Origin: Rhizobium sp. GN54
Lineage (GTDB): Bacteria > Pseudomonadota > Alphaproteobacteria > Rhizobiales > Rhizobiaceae
Direction of reading: 5' to 3'
Assembly (NCBI RefSeq): GCF_021026345.1
Contig: NZ_JAJNCZ010000003.1
Location: 434,001 to 498,000 of the forward strand
DNA: 64,000 nt
The notes beneath the pieces are model-generated. The model was given only the letters and a program-made list of their open reading frames with translations. It was not told where the DNA came from and searched no databases. Made by a program: the position numbers and the translations under genes. Positions 20,584 to 30,880 of the stretch are shown here, one piece after another (the stretch's first letter is position 1; the number at the start of each line of letters is the position of its first letter).

Positions 20584-21066
20584 TCAGACGCGATGATAGG
20601 GATGCCCCGAAAGGATGGTGACGGCGCGATAGAGCTGTTCGGCGATCAGGATGCGGACCAACTGGTGCGGCCACGTCATCTTGCCGAGGCACAGAACCTG
20701 GTCGGCCCGCTCGTGCAGCTCCGGATCGAGCCCGTCGGCGCCGCCGATGGCGATCATCAGGTCGCGCTTGCCGGCATCCCGCCAGCGGCCGAGCAGTTCG
20801 GCGAATTCCTCCGATCCGACCGCCTTGCCGCGTTCGTCGAGCAGCACGAGCACAGCATCGGAAGGAACTGCCTTGTCCAGGAGCGCGGCTTCCTCGCGCT
20901 TGCGCGTTTCCGGGTTGGAAGCACGGCTCTCGGCAACCTCGACAAGCTTGCCGAGCTCGAGCCCCACGGCCGGTCCGGATTTCGCAAAACGGTCGAGATA
21001 ACGCGCGGCAAGGTCCTTCTCAGGCCCGGCCTTCAGCCGTCCGACCGCAAAAAGTCCGATCCGCAT
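20584..21066 (-). CDS. rlmH: RlmH, 23S rRNA pseudouridine-1915 N3-methyltransferase
   Basis: A 160-residue SPOUT methyltransferase that methylates pseudouridine 1915 of 23S rRNA in assembled 70S ribosomes. Family blocks are MRIGLFAVGRLKAGPEKDLA, LVLLDERGKAVGSEEFAELL, DLMIAIGGADGLDPELHERA and the C-terminal LVRILIAEQLYRAVTILSGH with PYHR. The length is normal. It follows rsfS by 98 bases in the housekeeping block. Confidence 0.96.
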   Translation of the reverse strand: MRIGLFAVGRLKAGPEKDLAARYLDRFAKSGPAVGLELGKLVEVAESRASNPETRKREEAALLDKAVPSDAVLVLLDERGKAVGSEEFAELLGRWRDAGKRDLMIAIGGADGLDPELHERADQVLCLGKMTWPHQLVRILIAEQLYRAVTILSGHPYHRV

Positions 21067-21164
21067 CTACCCGGTTCCTCCGACGCACACAGCGACACTC
21101 TCCACCCGAAAGGGTGTCGGAAACATGGCCGCAGGCGACGCCCGGAACCGGGCGGTGCGACGAT

Positions 21165-21635
21165 CTAGTGCAACGTGCCCTCTTCCATGTCCGGAGCCGC
21201 CCACATCTTCTCGATGTTATAGAACTCGCGGATTTCAGGACGGAACACGTGGACGATGATGTCGCCCGTATCGATCAGCACCCAGTCACCGGTCTCCAGC
21301 CCTTCGACGCGGGCGGAACCGAAGCCTTCATCCTTGAGGTCGGTGATCAGGTGGTCGCAGATCGCCGCGACGTGACGGCTGGATCGTCCGGACGCGACCA
21401 CCATGTAGTCGCCCAGCGCCGATTTGCCAGCAATGTCGATCGAGACGATATCTTCTGCCCTCGAGTCCTCGAGGCTGGCGAGGACCGCGTGAAGAGCGCG
21501 TTCGGCGGCATCGTCGCCACGTCCTGCGCTTTTGGGAAGAGCGTTGCGGACGCCTCCCTTCGCGTGCACTGTTGTCAGAGTAAATCCTTTCCACTTAACA
21601 GATCCGGCACGGTAGCGATTCGCGACGCATGCCAC
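21165..21635 (-). CDS. rsfS: RsfS, ribosome silencing factor
   Basis: Binds L14 on the large subunit and blocks subunit joining when nutrients are scarce. The conserved core is intact (EDIVSIDIAGKSALGDYMVV, ASGRSSRHVAAICDHL, WVLIDTGDIIVHVFRPEIRE, FYNIEKMW). The true start is unclear. The ATG at 21635 gives 156 residues, but the first 19 are not family-like. An in-frame CTG at 21578 has AAAGGA six bases upstream, and a GTG at 21569 is a further option. It sits between nadD and rlmH, the usual order. Confidence 0.93.
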   Translation of the reverse strand: MACVANRYRAGSVKWKGFTLTTVHAKGGVRNALPKSAGRGDDAAERALHAVLASLEDSRAEDIVSIDIAGKSALGDYMVVASGRSSRHVAAICDHLITDLKDEGFGSARVEGLETGDWVLIDTGDIIVHVFRPEIREFYNIEKMWAAPDMEEGTLH

Positions 21636-21681
21636 GAACCACCACTAGATTTAGGCATCAATACGTACCGGTTTCAAGACA

Positions 21682-22326
21682 CTACTTGTTACCCGCATCT
21701 TTCCCTGCTCCCCCGCCCTGGCGCAGTGCGCTCGAACTGAGCGGCGAACGCGGCCCGTGGATGAAGGTCCAGGCCGGCGCGGGGCGGAACGCCAGTGCCC
21801 GGGCGTCCTCCTCGTCGATGCGCGCATGGTCGAATGTCTTGGCCATGACCGAGGAGAGGAAGGCGAGCGTCGATCCCGGTCGGTCGATCACCGCGATCGG
21901 GAAGGTGCGGGCGATCTGCTGCCAGTTCTGCCAGCGATGGAAGTTCTTCAGGCTGTCGGCACCCATGATCCAGACGAAATGGACGCCCGGATTGCGGGCC
22001 CGGACGATCTCGAGCGTGCGGGCCGTATAGTTCTGGCCGATCGTCTTTTCAAAGGCGGTGACCTTGATGCGCGGGTCCGGCGTGATCGCTTCCGACAGTG
22101 CAAGCCGCTCCCTGAGCGGCGCAAGCTGGCTGTGATCCTTCAGGGGATTTCCGGGCGTCACCATCCACCACAGCTGGTCAAGGCCGAGACGGCGCAGCGC
22201 GATGTCGGCGACCAGCACGTGCCCCTCGTGCGGCGGATTGAACGAGCCGCCGAACAGGCCGACCGCCATCCCCTTTTCGACATGGGGCATCTTCAGGTAG
22301 CGTGGTTCGATGGCGTCGGGTCTCAC
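21682..22326 (-). CDS. nadD: NadD, nicotinate-nucleotide adenylyltransferase, GTG start
   Basis: A 214-residue enzyme converting nicotinate mononucleotide to deamido-NAD in NAD synthesis. The nucleotidyltransferase signature is VGLFGGSFNPPHEGHVLVAD, with WWMVTPGNPLKDHSQLAPL, HFVWIMGADSLKNFHRWQNW and the C-terminal SPLSSSALR that closes the adenylate site. The GTG at 22326 directly abuts the proA stop; ATGs at 22290 and 22269 are alternatives closer to the conserved start of the fold. Confidence 0.94.
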   Translation of the reverse strand: MRPDAIEPRYLKMPHVEKGMAVGLFGGSFNPPHEGHVLVADIALRRLGLDQLWWMVTPGNPLKDHSQLAPLRERLALSEAITPDPRIKVTAFEKTIGQNYTARTLEIVRARNPGVHFVWIMGADSLKNFHRWQNWQQIARTFPIAVIDRPGSTLAFLSSVMAKTFDHARIDEEDARALAFRPAPAWTFIHGPRSPLSSSALRQGGGAGKDAGNK

Positions 22327-23610
22327 CTAGGGCCGCACCTGTCCGGCGCCGCGAACCCTGTATTTGAACGACGTCAGTTGTTCCACGCCGACGGGGCCAC
22401 GGGCATGCATCTTGCCGGTGGCGATGCCGATCTCCCCGCCCATGCCGAACTCGCCGCCATCGGCGAACTGGGTGGAGGCGTTGTGCAGCAGGATGGCCGA
22501 ATCGATCTCGGCGAAGAAGCGGTCCGCCACCGCGTGGTCCTGGGCGATCACGGCCTCTGTGTGTGCCGAAGACCAGCGGTTGATGTGCGCGATCGCGCCG
22601 GAGACCCCGTCCACCAGGGCGACCGAGATGATCGCATCGAGGTATTCGGTCAACCAGTCCTGTTCGGTCGCAGGCTCCAGGCCGGCGACAAGCGCACGGA
22701 TCTCGTCCGTCGCGCGGACCTCGCAGCCGGCCTCCTTCAGAGCGGCAAGGAGCGGTGCCAGATGGGTCGTGGCGACGGCACGATCGACCAGCAGCGTTTC
22801 CGCCGCCCCGCAGACGCCGGTGCGCCGCATCTTCGAATTGACGACGAGGGTCCGCGCCATGTCGAGATCGGCCGAACGGTCGACATAGATATGGCAGAGG
22901 CCCTCCAGGTGGGCGAAGACCGGCACGCGCGCCTCGCTCTGGACCCGGGCGACGAGGCTCTTTCCGCCGCGCGGCACGATCACGTCGATCGACCCGTCGA
23001 GACCGGAGAGCATGGCGCCGACGGCGGCGCGATCGGCGACCGGCACCATCTGGATGGCATGTTCCGGAAGCCCTGCTTCCTTCAGGCCCCGCACCAGGCA
23101 GGCATGGATGGCCTGCGAGGAATTCAGGCTGTCCGACCCGCCCCGCAGGATCACCGCATTGCCGGCCTTCAGGCACAGCGCGCCGGCATCCGCCGTCACG
23201 TTGGGGCGACTCTCGTAGATCACGCCGATCACGCCGAGCGGCGTGCGCACGCGTTCGATATGCAGCCCGTTCGGCCTGTCCCATTCCGCGATCACGTCGC
23301 CGACCGGATCCTTGAATGCGGCAATGGCGCGGATGCCGGCGGCGATGGCCTCGACACGTTCCGGGGTCAGCGTCAGCCGGTCGAGGAACGAGGCCGCGAC
23401 GCCGCTTTCGCGCGCATGGGCGAGATCGATCGCATTGGCGGCGAGGACCGCGTCGCGATCGGCCAGGATCGCCGTCGCCATGGCCTCGAGCGCCCGGTTC
23501 TTCACTTCCGTCGTCGCCATTGCCAGCGGCCGGGCCGCGGCACGGGCATTGCGGCCGATGGCGGCCATCAGGGCTGCGACGTCGTGTCTGTTCTCTGCCT
23601 GGTCAAGCAT
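22327..23610 (-). CDS. proA: ProA, gamma-glutamyl phosphate reductase
   Basis: A 427-residue NADPH-dependent enzyme for the second step of proline synthesis. It has the aldehyde-dehydrogenase-like fold: [40 protein letters not shown], the catalytic cysteine region [16 protein letters not shown], and [20 protein letters not shown]. The ATG at 23610 overlaps the proB stop by 8 bases, so it is coupled; upstream in-frame ATGs lie within proB and are less likely. The end abuts the nadD start. Confidence 0.96.
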   Translation of the reverse strand: MLDQAENRHDVAALMAAIGRNARAAARPLAMATTEVKNRALEAMATAILADRDAVLAANAIDLAHARESGVAASFLDRLTLTPERVEAIAAGIRAIAAFKDPVGDVIAEWDRPNGLHIERVRTPLGVIGVIYESRPNVTADAGALCLKAGNAVILRGGSDSLNSSQAIHACLVRGLKEAGLPEHAIQMVPVADRAAVGAMLSGLDGSIDVIVPRGGKSLVARVQSEARVPVFAHLEGLCHIYVDRSADLDMARTLVVNSKMRRTGVCGAAETLLVDRAVATTHLAPLLAALKEAGCEVRATDEIRALVAGLEPATEQDWLTEYLDAIISVALVDGVSGAIAHINRWSSAHTEAVIAQDHAVADRFFAEIDSAILLHNASTQFADGGEFGMGGEIGIATGKMHARGPVGVEQLTSFKYRVRGAGQVRP

Positions 23611-24778
23611 GGGCCGCATCCCTTTCCTGCGCCACTCCACCCTCGCTCCGCGCGCTGCCGGTCATCACCAAATCGTCGCGATGCACCATCGCCGCGCGCC
23701 CCGCATGGCCGAGGATGCCGGCGATCTCGGCCGACTTCTTGCCGGCGATCTGTCGTGCCTCGTCGGCATCGTAGCCGGCGAGCCCCCGGGCGATCTCACG
23801 ACCACCGGATCCGGCGATGGCGATCGTGTCGCCGCGGGCGAACGTCCCCACGACCGTCCGCACGCCTGCCGGCAGCAGGCTCTTGCCCGACCGCAGCGCC
23901 CGCTCCGCGCCCTCGTCGATCACCAGCGTTCCGGCGGGCTGCAACTGGCCGGCGATCCAGGTCTTGCGCGCCGTCACCGGCGATCCTGCAGGCGCGAACC
24001 AGGACGAGCGCACACCTTCCTCGATCGCCCGCAGCGGATGGTCGCTCTTGCCGGAGGCGATGATCATGGCGCAGCCGGCCGCCGTCGCGATCTTGCCGGC
24101 ATCGATCTTGGTGCGCATGCCGCCGCGCGACAGCTCCGAGGCCGCCCCGCCCGCCATCGCCTCGATTTCCGGCGTGATCTCGGCGATCGTGTCGAGGAAC
24201 TGCGCGCCCGGATCGAGATGCGGCGGCGCCGTGTAAAGCCCGTCGATGTCGGACAGCAGCACCAGCAGGTCGGCGCCGGCCATGGTGGCGACGCGGGCGG
24301 CCAGCCGGTCGTTGTCGCCATAGCGGATCTCGCTCGTCGCGACCGTGTCGTTCTCGTTGATGATCGGGACGGAGCGGAGCTTGAGGAGCTGGTTGAGCGT
24401 CGCACGCGCATTGAGATAGCGCCGGCGTTCCTCGGTATCGCCAAGCGTGAGCAGGATCTGCCCGGCGACGAGGCCCTCGGTGGAAAGGCTCTCCGACCAG
24501 GCCCGCGCCAGCGCGATCTGGCCGACGGCGGCGGCCGCCTGGCTTTCCTCCAGCTTCAGCGCCCCCTTGGGCAGGTTCAGGACAGTGCGGCCGAGCGCTA
24601 TCGCCCCGGAGGAGACGACGAGCACCTCGGTGCCGCCGGCCCGAAGCCCGGCAATGTCGGCGCAGACGGCGTCGAGCCAGGCCTTCTTCAATCCGCTGCC
24701 GCGATCGACCAGCAAGGCGGACCCAATCTTGATGACGATGCGCCTGTGGCTCGACAGCGCCTTGCGGATTGCGGCCAT
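23603..24778 (-). CDS. proB: ProB, glutamate 5-kinase with PUA domain
   Basis: A 391-residue kinase for the first, proline-inhibited step of proline synthesis. The amino-acid-kinase domain spans residues about 10-265 ([87 protein letters not shown]). A C-terminal PUA domain follows at about 285-370. The ATG at 24778 is one base downstream of the obgE stop. The proB-proA pair downstream of obgE is the standard rhizobial arrangement. Confidence 0.96.
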   Translation of the reverse strand: MAAIRKALSSHRRIVIKIGSALLVDRGSGLKKAWLDAVCADIAGLRAGGTEVLVVSSGAIALGRTVLNLPKGALKLEESQAAAAVGQIALARAWSESLSTEGLVAGQILLTLGDTEERRRYLNARATLNQLLKLRSVPIINENDTVATSEIRYGDNDRLAARVATMAGADLLVLLSDIDGLYTAPPHLDPGAQFLDTIAEITPEIEAMAGGAASELSRGGMRTKIDAGKIATAAGCAMIIASGKSDHPLRAIEEGVRSSWFAPAGSPVTARKTWIAGQLQPAGTLVIDEGAERALRSGKSLLPAGVRTVVGTFARGDTIAIAGSGGREIARGLAGYDADEARQIAGKKSAEIAGILGHAGRAAMVHRDDLVMTGSARSEGGVAQERDAAHA

Positions 24779-24779
24779 G

Positions 24780-25871
<1,092 letters not shown>

Positions 25872-25876
25872 CTATC

Positions 25877-26737
25877 GTGAAATTCGCAAGCTACAACATC
25901 CAGTACGGCATCGGCCTCGACGGCCGGCTCGACCTTCGCCGCATCGCCGGCGAAATCGAAAGTGCCGACGTCATCGCCCTGCAGGAAGTCACCCGCGGCT
26001 TCCACCGCAACGGCCACATCGACATGGTGGCCGAATTGCAGGCGCTGCTGCCGGGTCACTTCTCCGCCTACTGGCCCGCCTGCGACATCGATGCCGGCTC
26101 GACCGTCGAGGACGGCCGGGCCGTCAGCCGCCGCTTCCAGTTCGGCAACATGGTCCTCTCCCGCCATCCGATCCTCGCAACCCGCCTCGTTTCCCTGCCG
26201 CGCACCCGCACGCTCGACAAGCTCAATCTCCAGCGCGGCGCGACCGAGGCCGTGATCGACACGCCCGGCGGCGCGCTGCGCGTCTATTCCGTCCACCTCG
26301 ACCACGTCTACCGCGGCGAGAGGATCGAACAGATCCGCCACCTGAAGGAGCGCGCCCAGGCCTATGCGCTCGAGGGTGGCGCCATCTCCGGGGCCGGGGA
26401 GTTTGGCCTGCCGCAGCCGCCCTTTCCCGACGACTACGTGTTCATGGGCGATTTCAACATGGTGCCGGAATCGCCGGAATACTGCGCCATGGTCGGAGAG
26501 GCCGACGGCTTCTACGGCCGCCAGATCCGCGCCACCCATCCCGTAGACGTGCTTGCCGGCCTCGGCAGGCAGACCACCGGGAGCCATAGCTGGATCGACC
26601 CGGAGGACCACGACCACCGGATGCTCCTCGACTACTGCTTCGTCAGCCACGGGCTTGTCGGGCGCCTGAAGGACGCCTGGATCGACGAGACCGCGACCGG
26701 CTCCGACCATCTCCCGGTCTGGTTCGAGCTCCTGTAG
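25877..26737 (+). CDS. Endonuclease/exonuclease/phosphatase family protein
   Basis: A 286-residue predicted metal-dependent phosphodiesterase of the EEP fold. Motifs in order are FASYNIQYGIGLDG (Asn), IALQEVTRG (metal-binding Glu), VYSVHLDHVYRGERIEQIRH (catalytic His), FMGDFNMVPESPEY (Asp-x-Asn) and ATGSDHLPVWFELL (terminal Asp-His). No signal peptide is seen, so it is probably cytoplasmic. The substrate (DNA, phosphoinositide-like or sphingolipid-like) cannot be decided from sequence. It is divergent from obgE and ends at a clear terminator. Confidence 0.87.
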   Translation: MKFASYNIQYGIGLDGRLDLRRIAGEIESADVIALQEVTRGFHRNGHIDMVAELQALLPGHFSAYWPACDIDAGSTVEDGRAVSRRFQFGNMVLSRHPILATRLVSLPRTRTLDKLNLQRGATEAVIDTPGGALRVYSVHLDHVYRGERIEQIRHLKERAQAYALEGGAISGAGEFGLPQPPFPDDYVFMGDFNMVPESPEYCAMVGEADGFYGRQIRATHPVDVLAGLGRQTTGSHSWIDPEDHDHRMLLDYCFVSHGLVGRLKDAWIDETATGSDHLPVWFELL

Positions 26738-26760
26738 GCTCCGACGCCGCCCAGTCGCAA

Positions 26761-26790
26761 GGCCCGGGCTGATTTGCCCGGGCCATTCTT
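26761..26790. terminator. Terminator between EEP gene and GNAT gene
   Basis: A perfect 9-base GC stem (26761-26769 with 26776-26784), a 6-base loop and ATTCTTTC after it on the plus strand. It lies between convergent genes and fits the end of the EEP transcript. Confidence 0.82.
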
Positions 26791-27381
26791 TCAGCGCAGA
26801 ACGGCGGCCGGCCGGAAATCGCCCGGCGAAAGCCGCGTCTCGACATGCGCCACCATGGCGCCGCGGGCCACCGAATAGACCTCGCCGAGCCCGGTGATGC
26901 GAAAGCCGACCCTGTCCTGGACCCGGAGCGAGGCCGGATTGTCGGCGAAGACTCCGGAGTGCAGTTCGACGCCCGGCATCCGCATCAGGAAGCGGGCGAC
27001 GGCGCCGTGCACCGCCTCGCTCATGTAGCCGCGGCCCCAGTAGAACCGGTTGAGCCAGTAGCCGAGGTGCCAGCCGCCGGCGCGCTGCTCGAAGCCGACC
27101 GTCCCGAGATGGACGTCGTCGCCCGTGGTGATCGCCAGCGCCCAGCCGGGCAGGAGACCGCTCGTGACGCCTGACAGCCACTCTTCGGCGTCCTGCCGGT
27201 CGTAGGGTGCCGGCACCCGGGCCAGCATCCGCGCGACGCGGAAATCGCCGAGCGAGACCGAGATCGCTTCCGCATCCGACAGCCGGTGCGGCCGCAGCAC
27301 CAGCCGCCCGGTCGGAATGACCGGGCAGGGGCCGGGGTCGGCCAGGGCAGGGACGTCCCGTTCCAGACGAAGCGCGCTCAT
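26791..27381 (-). CDS. GNAT family N-acetyltransferase (RimJ/RimL-like), second of a pair
   Basis: A 196-residue acetyl-CoA-dependent transferase. It reads PTGRLVLRPHRLSDAEAISV at the N-terminus, then LGTVGFEQRAGGWHLGYWL and FYWGRGYMSEAVHGAVARFL, the last covering the acetyl-CoA loop, followed by NPASLRVQDRVGFRITGLGE. The RimJ/RimL-type GNATs acetylate ribosomal proteins or small amines; the target is unknown. The ATG at 27381 overlaps the stop of the upstream GNAT gene by 4 bases, so the two are coupled paralogues. Confidence 0.87.
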   Translation of the reverse strand: MSALRLERDVPALADPGPCPVIPTGRLVLRPHRLSDAEAISVSLGDFRVARMLARVPAPYDRQDAEEWLSGVTSGLLPGWALAITTGDDVHLGTVGFEQRAGGWHLGYWLNRFYWGRGYMSEAVHGAVARFLMRMPGVELHSGVFADNPASLRVQDRVGFRITGLGEVYSVARGAMVAHVETRLSPGDFRPAAVLR

Positions 27382-28010
27382 CCGAGGTTCCCCCAGCTCT
27401 TCAGGGAAACCCAGGTCCTGCGGTCGAGCCGGAACCATTCGACCGGGACCATGCCCCCGACAGCCAGGCTCTGGATCATGCCGGTCGCCTGGAACTGGAA
27501 GCCGCACTTCTGGATGACCCGCCGCGAGGCAATGTTCATGACCCGGCAGCGCGCGTCGATCTGCTCGACGTCGCGGGTGCGGAAGACCATGTCCGTCAGG
27601 CTCTGGGCGGCCTCGGTGGCATAGCCCTGGTTCCAGTACGGCTCGCCCAGCCAGTAGCCGAGCTCGACCGTCCGGCCATCCTCGTGCGGTTCGATCCCGC
27701 AGCAGCCGAGGAATGCGCCCGTGTCTGCCCTGGTAATCGCATAGACGCACTTGCCAATCGCGCCGGCTTTCGTGCGTCGCACGAAGTCGGCGGCGTCCGC
27801 GATCGTGTAGGGATGCGGCATGCGGGCGACCATCGTTGCGATGTTGGCGTTGTTGGCGAGATGGGCAAGGGCGTCGATGTCGTCTTCATGCGGGGCTCTG
27901 AGAACGAGCCGCTGCGACAGTAAGATTGGACAATCGGTCCTCGACCGTTCCGGCCTTGGCCGCTCTTCGGGAGACCTTGATTGGTCTTCCCGCAACATTT
28001 CGCTGAACAT
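27378..28010 (-). CDS. GNAT family N-acetyltransferase (RimJ/RimL-like), first of a pair
   Basis: A 210-residue paralogue of the next gene. It reads LLSQRLVLRAPHEDDIDALA, then FLGCCGIEPHEDGRTVELGY and YWNQGYATEAAQSLTDMVF for the acetyl-CoA binding turn, and NIASRRVIQKCGFQFQATG. The ATG at 28010 is chosen because upstream in-frame sequence runs through the terminator hairpin at 28031-28062. It lies downstream of rpmA but behind that terminator, so a promoter of its own or read-through is needed. Confidence 0.87.
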   Translation of the reverse strand: MFSEMLREDQSRSPEERPRPERSRTDCPILLSQRLVLRAPHEDDIDALAHLANNANIATMVARMPHPYTIADAADFVRRTKAGAIGKCVYAITRADTGAFLGCCGIEPHEDGRTVELGYWLGEPYWNQGYATEAAQSLTDMVFRTRDVEQIDARCRVMNIASRRVIQKCGFQFQATGMIQSLAVGGMVPVEWFRLDRRTWVSLKSWGNLG

Positions 28011-28030
28011 GTTCGATCCTCCAGATGAAC

Positions 28031-28062
28031 AAAGGGGAGATGGATTGCCCCATCTCCCCTTT
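28031..28062. terminator. Terminator after rpmA (effective in both directions)
   Basis: A perfect 13-base stem (28031-28043 with 28050-28062) and a 6-base loop. On the minus strand it ends TTTGTT and on the plus strand TTTTG. It lies about 75 bases downstream of the rpmA stop and should end the rplU-rpmA message. Confidence 0.88.
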
Positions 28063-28135
28063 TGTTTCTGCAGGCTCGGTACCTGTAGCATCAGCCGGGT
28101 CGATGAGACGCCGGCTGTTTTAGAGCGCTACCGGC

Positions 28136-28405
28136 TTATTCCGCTGCTTCGGCTTTCGGCATTACGGACACGTACACGCGGCCATTGGCCTTCGTACGGA
28201 AATCCACGTTGCCCGCCGTAAGTGCAAAAATCGTGTGGTCCTTGCCGAGGCCGACATTGGCGCCCGGATGCCACTTCGTACCGCGCTGACGCACGATGAT
28301 GTTGCCTGCGATGACGTTCTCGCCGCCGAATTTCTTCACGCCGAGGCGCTTGGACTCCGAATCGCGACCGTTACGCGAGGAACCGCCAGCTTTTTTGTGT
28401 GCCAT
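28136..28405 (-). CDS. rpmA: Ribosomal protein L27
   Basis: An 89-residue large-subunit protein near the peptidyl transferase centre. The start [20 protein letters not shown] with [20 protein letters not shown] and the block [20 protein letters not shown] is diagnostic. No cleavable N-terminal extension is present, unlike the Firmicutes form. It lies 28 bases downstream of rplU in a two-gene operon ending at the hairpin at 28031. Confidence 0.98.
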   Translation of the reverse strand: MAHKKAGGSSRNGRDSESKRLGVKKFGGENVIAGNIIVRQRGTKWHPGANVGLGKDHTIFALTAGNVDFRTKANGRVYVSVMPKAEAAE

Positions 28406-28433
28406 GGGAGTTCTCCTTTACCTTGTCCTGATC

Positions 28434-28808
28434 TCAGTTCGCTGCTGCTTCGGCGGGGGCTTCGGTCTTCTTGGAAGACTTCTTGGCCTTGCCGCCGGCT
28501 GCCGCGATGTCGACGATCCGGACGGTCGTCTGGTGCTGGCGATGGCCGCGCGAACGCTTGGAGTTCTGGCGGCGACGCTTCTTGAAGGCGATGACCTTCT
28601 TGGCGCGGCCCTGCTCGACGACTTCGGCGGTCACGACCGCGCCTTCGACGAAGGGAGCACCGATCGTTGCGTCAGCGCCTTCGCCGACCATCAGCACTTC
28701 GGTGAATTCGATCTTGTCGCCAGCGACAGCGACGAGTTTTTCAACCGTCACGACGTCGTTGGCTGCCACGCGGTACTGCTTACCGCCGGTCTTGATGACT
28801 GCGAACAT
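28434..28808 (-). CDS. rplU: Ribosomal protein L21, C-terminally extended
   Basis: A 124-residue large-subunit protein. The start [19 protein letters not shown] and the block [20 protein letters not shown] are diagnostic. The C-terminus carries an Ala/Lys/Glu-rich tail of about 22 residues ([20 protein letters not shown]) beyond the E. coli length of 103, common in rhizobia. The ATG at 28808 has AAAGGA just upstream; the in-frame ATG at 28847 is too early. Confidence 0.97.
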   Translation of the reverse strand: MFAVIKTGGKQYRVAANDVVTVEKLVAVAGDKIEFTEVLMVGEGADATIGAPFVEGAVVTAEVVEQGRAKKVIAFKKRRRQNSKRSRGHRQHQTTVRIVDIAAAGGKAKKSSKKTEAPAEAAAN

Positions 28809-28989
28809 TTCTTGTCCTTTCATGTTCGGTTCCGGCTCTTCGCCCAAAAAGGCGAGGCCGTCTTTTTGTCAGTCGGTATGACGGGCGCTGGCGCCCGCCG
28901 GTGAAACGGCCCCGCATCACCGGCCACAAGGGACATCGATGCAGACCGGAAGTTGCGGGCGGACTTTGGTCCTTTGCCACGCACGTGGG

Positions 28990-29018
28990 GCAATAGGCGA
29001 GCATCCTGGAACTGTCAA
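28990..29018 (-). promoter_or_regulatory. Sigma-70 type promoter for rplU-rpmA
   Basis: On the minus strand, TTGACA (29018-29013) is followed by a 17-base spacer and TATTGC (28995-28990). The -35 is perfect and the element lies upstream of the first gene of a ribosomal operon. Confidence 0.8.
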
Positions 29019-29071
29019 GGCCGTTTTCGCCCGGCCCCGGCAATTAGTTGGCCCCGGCGCGACCATGCCCC

Positions 29072-29100
29072 TTGCAAGGCTGCAAATCTGCCGCTATGTA
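29072..29100 (+). promoter_or_regulatory. Promoter for tRNA-Ser
   Basis: TTGCAA (29072-29077), a 17-base spacer and TATGTA (29095-29100), ending 32 bases before the mature tRNA. Confidence 0.72.
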
Positions 29101-29132
29101 CCCGACCGCGCCTGAGGGCGCCGACCGTATGC

Positions 29133-29222
29133 GGAGAGGTGGCAGAGCGGTTGAATGCACCGCACTCGAAATGCGGCATAGGGGCAACTCTATCGGGGGT
29201 TCGAATCCCCCCCTCTCCGCCA
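29133..29222 (+). tRNA. tRNA-Ser (anticodon CGA)
   Basis: A 90-base class II tRNA. The acceptor stem GGAGAGG (29133-29139) pairs with CCTCTCC (29212-29218), followed by discriminator G and an encoded CCA (29220-29222). The anticodon stem CCGCA/TGCGG encloses the loop CTCGAAA with CGA at 29167-29169, reading UCG codons. A long variable arm and the T-loop GGTTCGAATCC are present. Confidence 0.97.
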
Positions 29223-29492
29223 AAAACTCCTTACAGATCAATAGATTGCAACGTGACGGCTACACAGCGTGCGGCAGACCTCTTAGCGGCTCGCCGCTGC
29301 ACATATTCCTTCCGCCACACCTCCGGCACTGACCGGCTCGGCCCTACAGTCAGCAATGGTCCATTAACCCATTGTGTTCAGTCTGCGTGCCTGTGCCTGC
29401 ATTGCGGATGATCCGCCGATTTTCATTTTACTTTCATTGTCTTGTCTTTCCTCACTGAGTGATGGAACGGAATCGACCGGATCTCGGACCTC

Positions 29493-30692
29493 ATGGACAC
29501 GCAGAACATCATTTTCTATCTACCCTCGGCGATCTTCGTGATCCTTGCGTTCTTCTTTCTGCTCCTTTGGCGGCTCGGACTTTCCTCTTCCTGGCAATGG
29601 GCTGCGGGATTCGCGCAGACCGCATGCGGCTTTGCACTCTCGTCATTCCCGGTTGAACCAACTTTCGACCAGTTCGTCTCCGGCGTCTTCTATACTGGCG
29701 CGGCCTATTGTTACGGGAGCGCGATTCTCATCCATTTCGGGGAGGACAAGTGGCGGGCGGTGCGGCGACCCGTGGCCATCGGCTTCATGGTGCCGCACAC
29801 CTATCTGGTCCTTGTCGAACCAAGTCTTCGACTGGACCTGTTTCTGATCGAGATGGTGTTTGCCTTTCTCCTGGGCTTTGCCGTGTGGAAGTGTGCGCCG
29901 AAAGCCAAGCCTGCGGCCGATCTGGCGCTCGTTGCCGCCGGTGCGCTTGTCGTCATGGACTGTCTGATCCGGGGGATCGTGTTCACATTCGTCTTCAGGA
30001 CCAGCGAAGCGATGTCCGACTTCCTGCACTCGGCCTACAACATGTCGGTGCATGTCACGACCATTACGGTGTGTCTGCTTTTCCCTTTGGGCGCAATTGC
30101 GGCGATGACTGCCGCTGCGATTGACCGGCATAGGCATTCGGCTGGACGTGATCCATTGACCGGGCTTCTAAACCGCCGCGGTTTCAACGCGGCCGTCGAG
30201 GGCGCGGGCGACGCCGACGGCCTGAGTGGTGCTGTCGTTCTCTGCGACATCGATCATTTCAAACAGATCAACGATACCTTCGGTCACGCCGCGGGCGACC
30301 GTGTGATCATCGAAGTGACCCACCGGCTCTCGCAGTTGCAGGACGACCGCATGCATATCGCCCGGTTTGGCGGAGAAGAATTCGTTATTTTCATCGATAG
30401 CGCGCGCGAAGACGACGCCGCTCACTGGGCAGAACGCGCCAGGCATCATCTGGCGACGTCCGACTGGTCCGCAGCGGGTATTGCCAGCCAGGTCACGGCA
30501 AGTTTCGGCGTGGCCGAAATAGGGCGGTCCCTGATTGACCCCGCCATCGAGCGCGCCGATCGCGCCCTCTACCTCGCCAAGGTAACCGGTCGCAATCGCG
30601 TTGCATCAGCTTCATCCCTGCGCAGTGACCGGCACGACTTTGTCGCGACAATGGGCGACATTGCGGCCCGCAGCATGATCGCTCCGGGATAG
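29493..30692 (+). CDS. Membrane-bound diguanylate cyclase (GGDEF)
   Basis: A 399-residue protein. The N-terminal half has about six transmembrane segments (residues about 8-28, 35-52, 65-82, 95-110, 117-133, 145-210), then the GGDEF domain from about 218: RDPLTGLLNRRGFNAAVE, VVLCDIDHFKQINDTFGHAA and the active site RFGGEEF with GGEEF at residues 293-297. It should make cyclic di-GMP. No RxxD inhibitory site is visible five residues before GGEEF, so product inhibition may be weak. It stands alone; the 270-base gap before it holds nothing recognisable. Confidence 0.92.
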   Translation: MDTQNIIFYLPSAIFVILAFFFLLLWRLGLSSSWQWAAGFAQTACGFALSSFPVEPTFDQFVSGVFYTGAAYCYGSAILIHFGEDKWRAVRRPVAIGFMVPHTYLVLVEPSLRLDLFLIEMVFAFLLGFAVWKCAPKAKPAADLALVAAGALVVMDCLIRGIVFTFVFRTSEAMSDFLHSAYNMSVHVTTITVCLLFPLGAIAAMTAAAIDRHRHSAGRDPLTGLLNRRGFNAAVEGAGDADGLSGAVVLCDIDHFKQINDTFGHAAGDRVIIEVTHRLSQLQDDRMHIARFGGEEFVIFIDSAREDDAAHWAERARHHLATSDWSAAGIASQVTASFGVAEIGRSLIDPAIERADRALYLAKVTGRNRVASASSLRSDRHDFVATMGDIAARSMIAPG

Positions 30693-30880
30693 TCCTTGGC
30701 TCCCCTCCCCGGGGCCTCCTACGCGTGATCGACAACATCGGCACCCTACGAGACCCCGGCGTGACGGCGATGGTGCCTTCGGCCTCACGGAGCATGGCCG
30801 GGTGACTTTTGCAGGTCAAACCGGCATATTCTGGCCAGCGGGCGGACGAGCCGGGTTTCTGGCTTTGAAGGGAGGCAGCG

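Larger units (their letters stand above)
28809..29132. other. Divergent rplU / tRNA-Ser region with long rplU leader
   Basis: The 324 bases carry a promoter for each direction, described separately. The rplU leader from the -10 (28990) to the ATG is about 180 bases and contains several GC-rich hairpins, notably around 28884-28920. Such a leader could mediate autogenous control of the ribosomal operon, but no known leader family is recognised. Confidence 0.6.

Noticed and set aside
21757-24063. 768-codon plus-strand frame across nadD, proA and proB
   Set aside because: Antisense shadow of three well-supported enzymes.
29133-29222. tRNA-Ser as a proven island attachment site
   Set aside because: No integrase gene and no second copy of the tRNA 3' end were seen in the window.
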